A stretch of DNA of 64,000 nucleotides from Desulfuromonas sp. Its GTDB lineage: Bacteria > Desulfobacterota > Desulfuromonadia > Desulfuromonadales > BM501. The position numbers were made by a program, and so were the translations under genes. The notes beneath the pieces were generated by a model, which did no database searches, had not been told where the DNA came from, and saw only the letters and a list, made by a program, of their open reading frames with translations. Position 1 is the first letter of the stretch. Every line of letters starts with the position of its first letter. Below, in pieces: positions 63,593 to 64,000 of the stretch. The stretch spans positions 1-64,000 of the forward strand of contig NZ_PKUB01000020.1 in NCBI RefSeq assembly GCF_002868845.1, given 5' to 3'.

Positions 63593-64000
63593 AACTGGCC
63601 CTGCTCTGCGTTGGCAAACTTTCGGCCCCCTATCTTCGCAAGGGAGCCGAGGACTACTCCGGGCGCATCCGGCGCTACCTTCCCTTTCGGGAAGCGGAGC
63701 TCAAGGAGGAGAAGGGGGGCGGGAAAAAAGCCGACCCCCGCTATATCCGCGACCGAGAGGGGGAGCGGATTTTGGAGAAGATCCCCCGGGGCGCCTTTTC
63801 GGTGGTCCTCGACGAGGGGGGCAAGGCCCTCCGCTCGGAAGAACTGGCCGGCCTTATCGACCGCCACATGGTGCAGGGGACCCCGGAACTGGTCTTCGTT
63901 ATCGGCGGCGCCTACGGCTTGAATGATGCGGTGAAGAAGCGGGCCGACCTGGTCCTCTCCCTCTCCGCCATGACTTTTACTCATCAAATGGCCCGCCTGC
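63589..64000 (+). CDS. rlmH: 23S rRNA (pseudouridine1915-N3)-methyltransferase RlmH, 3' end cut by window
   Basis: The first 137 residues of RlmH (usual length about 155), a SPOUT methyltransferase acting on the assembled ribosome at helix 69. Start GTG at 63589 overlaps the rsfS stop codon. LDEGGKALRSEELA, then VFVIGGAYGLND and LSLSAMTFTHQMARL form the SAM-binding trefoil knot. The rsfS-rlmH pairing is common. The C-terminal residues lie beyond the window. Confidence 0.95.
   Translation, partial: MKLALLCVGKLSAPYLRKGAEDYSGRIRRYLPFREAELKEEKGGGKKADPRYIRDREGERILEKIPRGAFSVVLDEGGKALRSEELAGLIDRHMVQGTPELVFVIGGAYGLNDAVKKRADLVLSLSAMTFTHQMARL

Overview
The window (64 kb, high GC, densely coded on both strands) looks like chromosome of a Desulfuromonadales-type (Geobacter/Desulfuromonas-like) deltaproteobacterium. 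The reasons are the kinase/DUF444/SpoVR block, DUF1540 and CspA-type small proteins, the large PAS histidine kinase and chemoreceptor, and the order rng-rplU-rpmA-obgE-proB-proA-nadD-rsfS-rlmH. This is inference from gene content; no 16S rRNA gene is present. I saw no CRISPR array, phage, insertion sequence or rRNA.

Layout. (1) 1-7066: a stress/stationary-phase block on + with a PrkA-type kinase (interrupted by an in-frame TAG at 66-68), a DUF444 protein, SpoVR and a second, different PrkA-like kinase. (2) 7160-14936: mostly - strand housekeeping and small genes (alpha/beta hydrolase, ettA, cold-shock protein, a 54-aa zinc-ribbon-like protein starting at TTG, pepA, a frameshifted glpD remnant, DUF3147, TPR, DUF1540), with one + strand HTH/zinc-ribbon regulator. 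(3) 15292-23690, +: chemoreceptor, PhnP-like metallo-hydrolase, a 608-aa protein of unknown function, an EF-G, two small proteins. (4) 23691-38711, +: a 550-bp regulatory region followed by a tightly packed seven-gene operon: RND/MMPL exporter, LolA-like periplasmic protein, outer-membrane barrel, a 2127-aa iterative polyketide synthase with its own phosphopantetheinyl transferase domain, and three flavin oxidoreductases. (5) 38880-53908, -: coiled-coil lipoprotein, mltG, plsY, tRNA-Pro(CGG), lspA-ileS, nhaA, thiamine-binding protein, glutaredoxin-like protein, giant sensor kinase, MagIII-like glycosylase, glycosyltransferase, DUF4870, PHP phosphatase. (6) 54073-64000, +: radical SAM/DUF2344 fusion, rng, ribosomal proteins L21 and L27, obgE, proBA, nadD, rsfS, rlmH (cut by the window end).

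The most interesting system is region 4. The synthase carries KS-AT-ACP-KR-DH-PPTase, the layout known from enediyne PksE and related to PUFA/HglE-type lipid synthases, with catalytic residues visible in every domain and no enoyl reductase. It therefore should build a polyene or hydroxylated chain. Its co-transcribed neighbours would tailor the chain by redox chemistry (FMN reductase, GMC oxidoreductase with a ferredoxin-like cysteine set, retinol-saturase/CrtI-like enzyme) and move it across the envelope (RND pump, LolA-like chaperone, barrel). I infer an unidentified secreted or outer-membrane polyketide lipid or pigment.

Smaller points of note are the prkA stop codon, heptanucleotide-phased repeats before genes, the glpD relic broken at C-runs, the MagIII-like glycosylase lacking the Nth lysine, and the non-ATG small genes.
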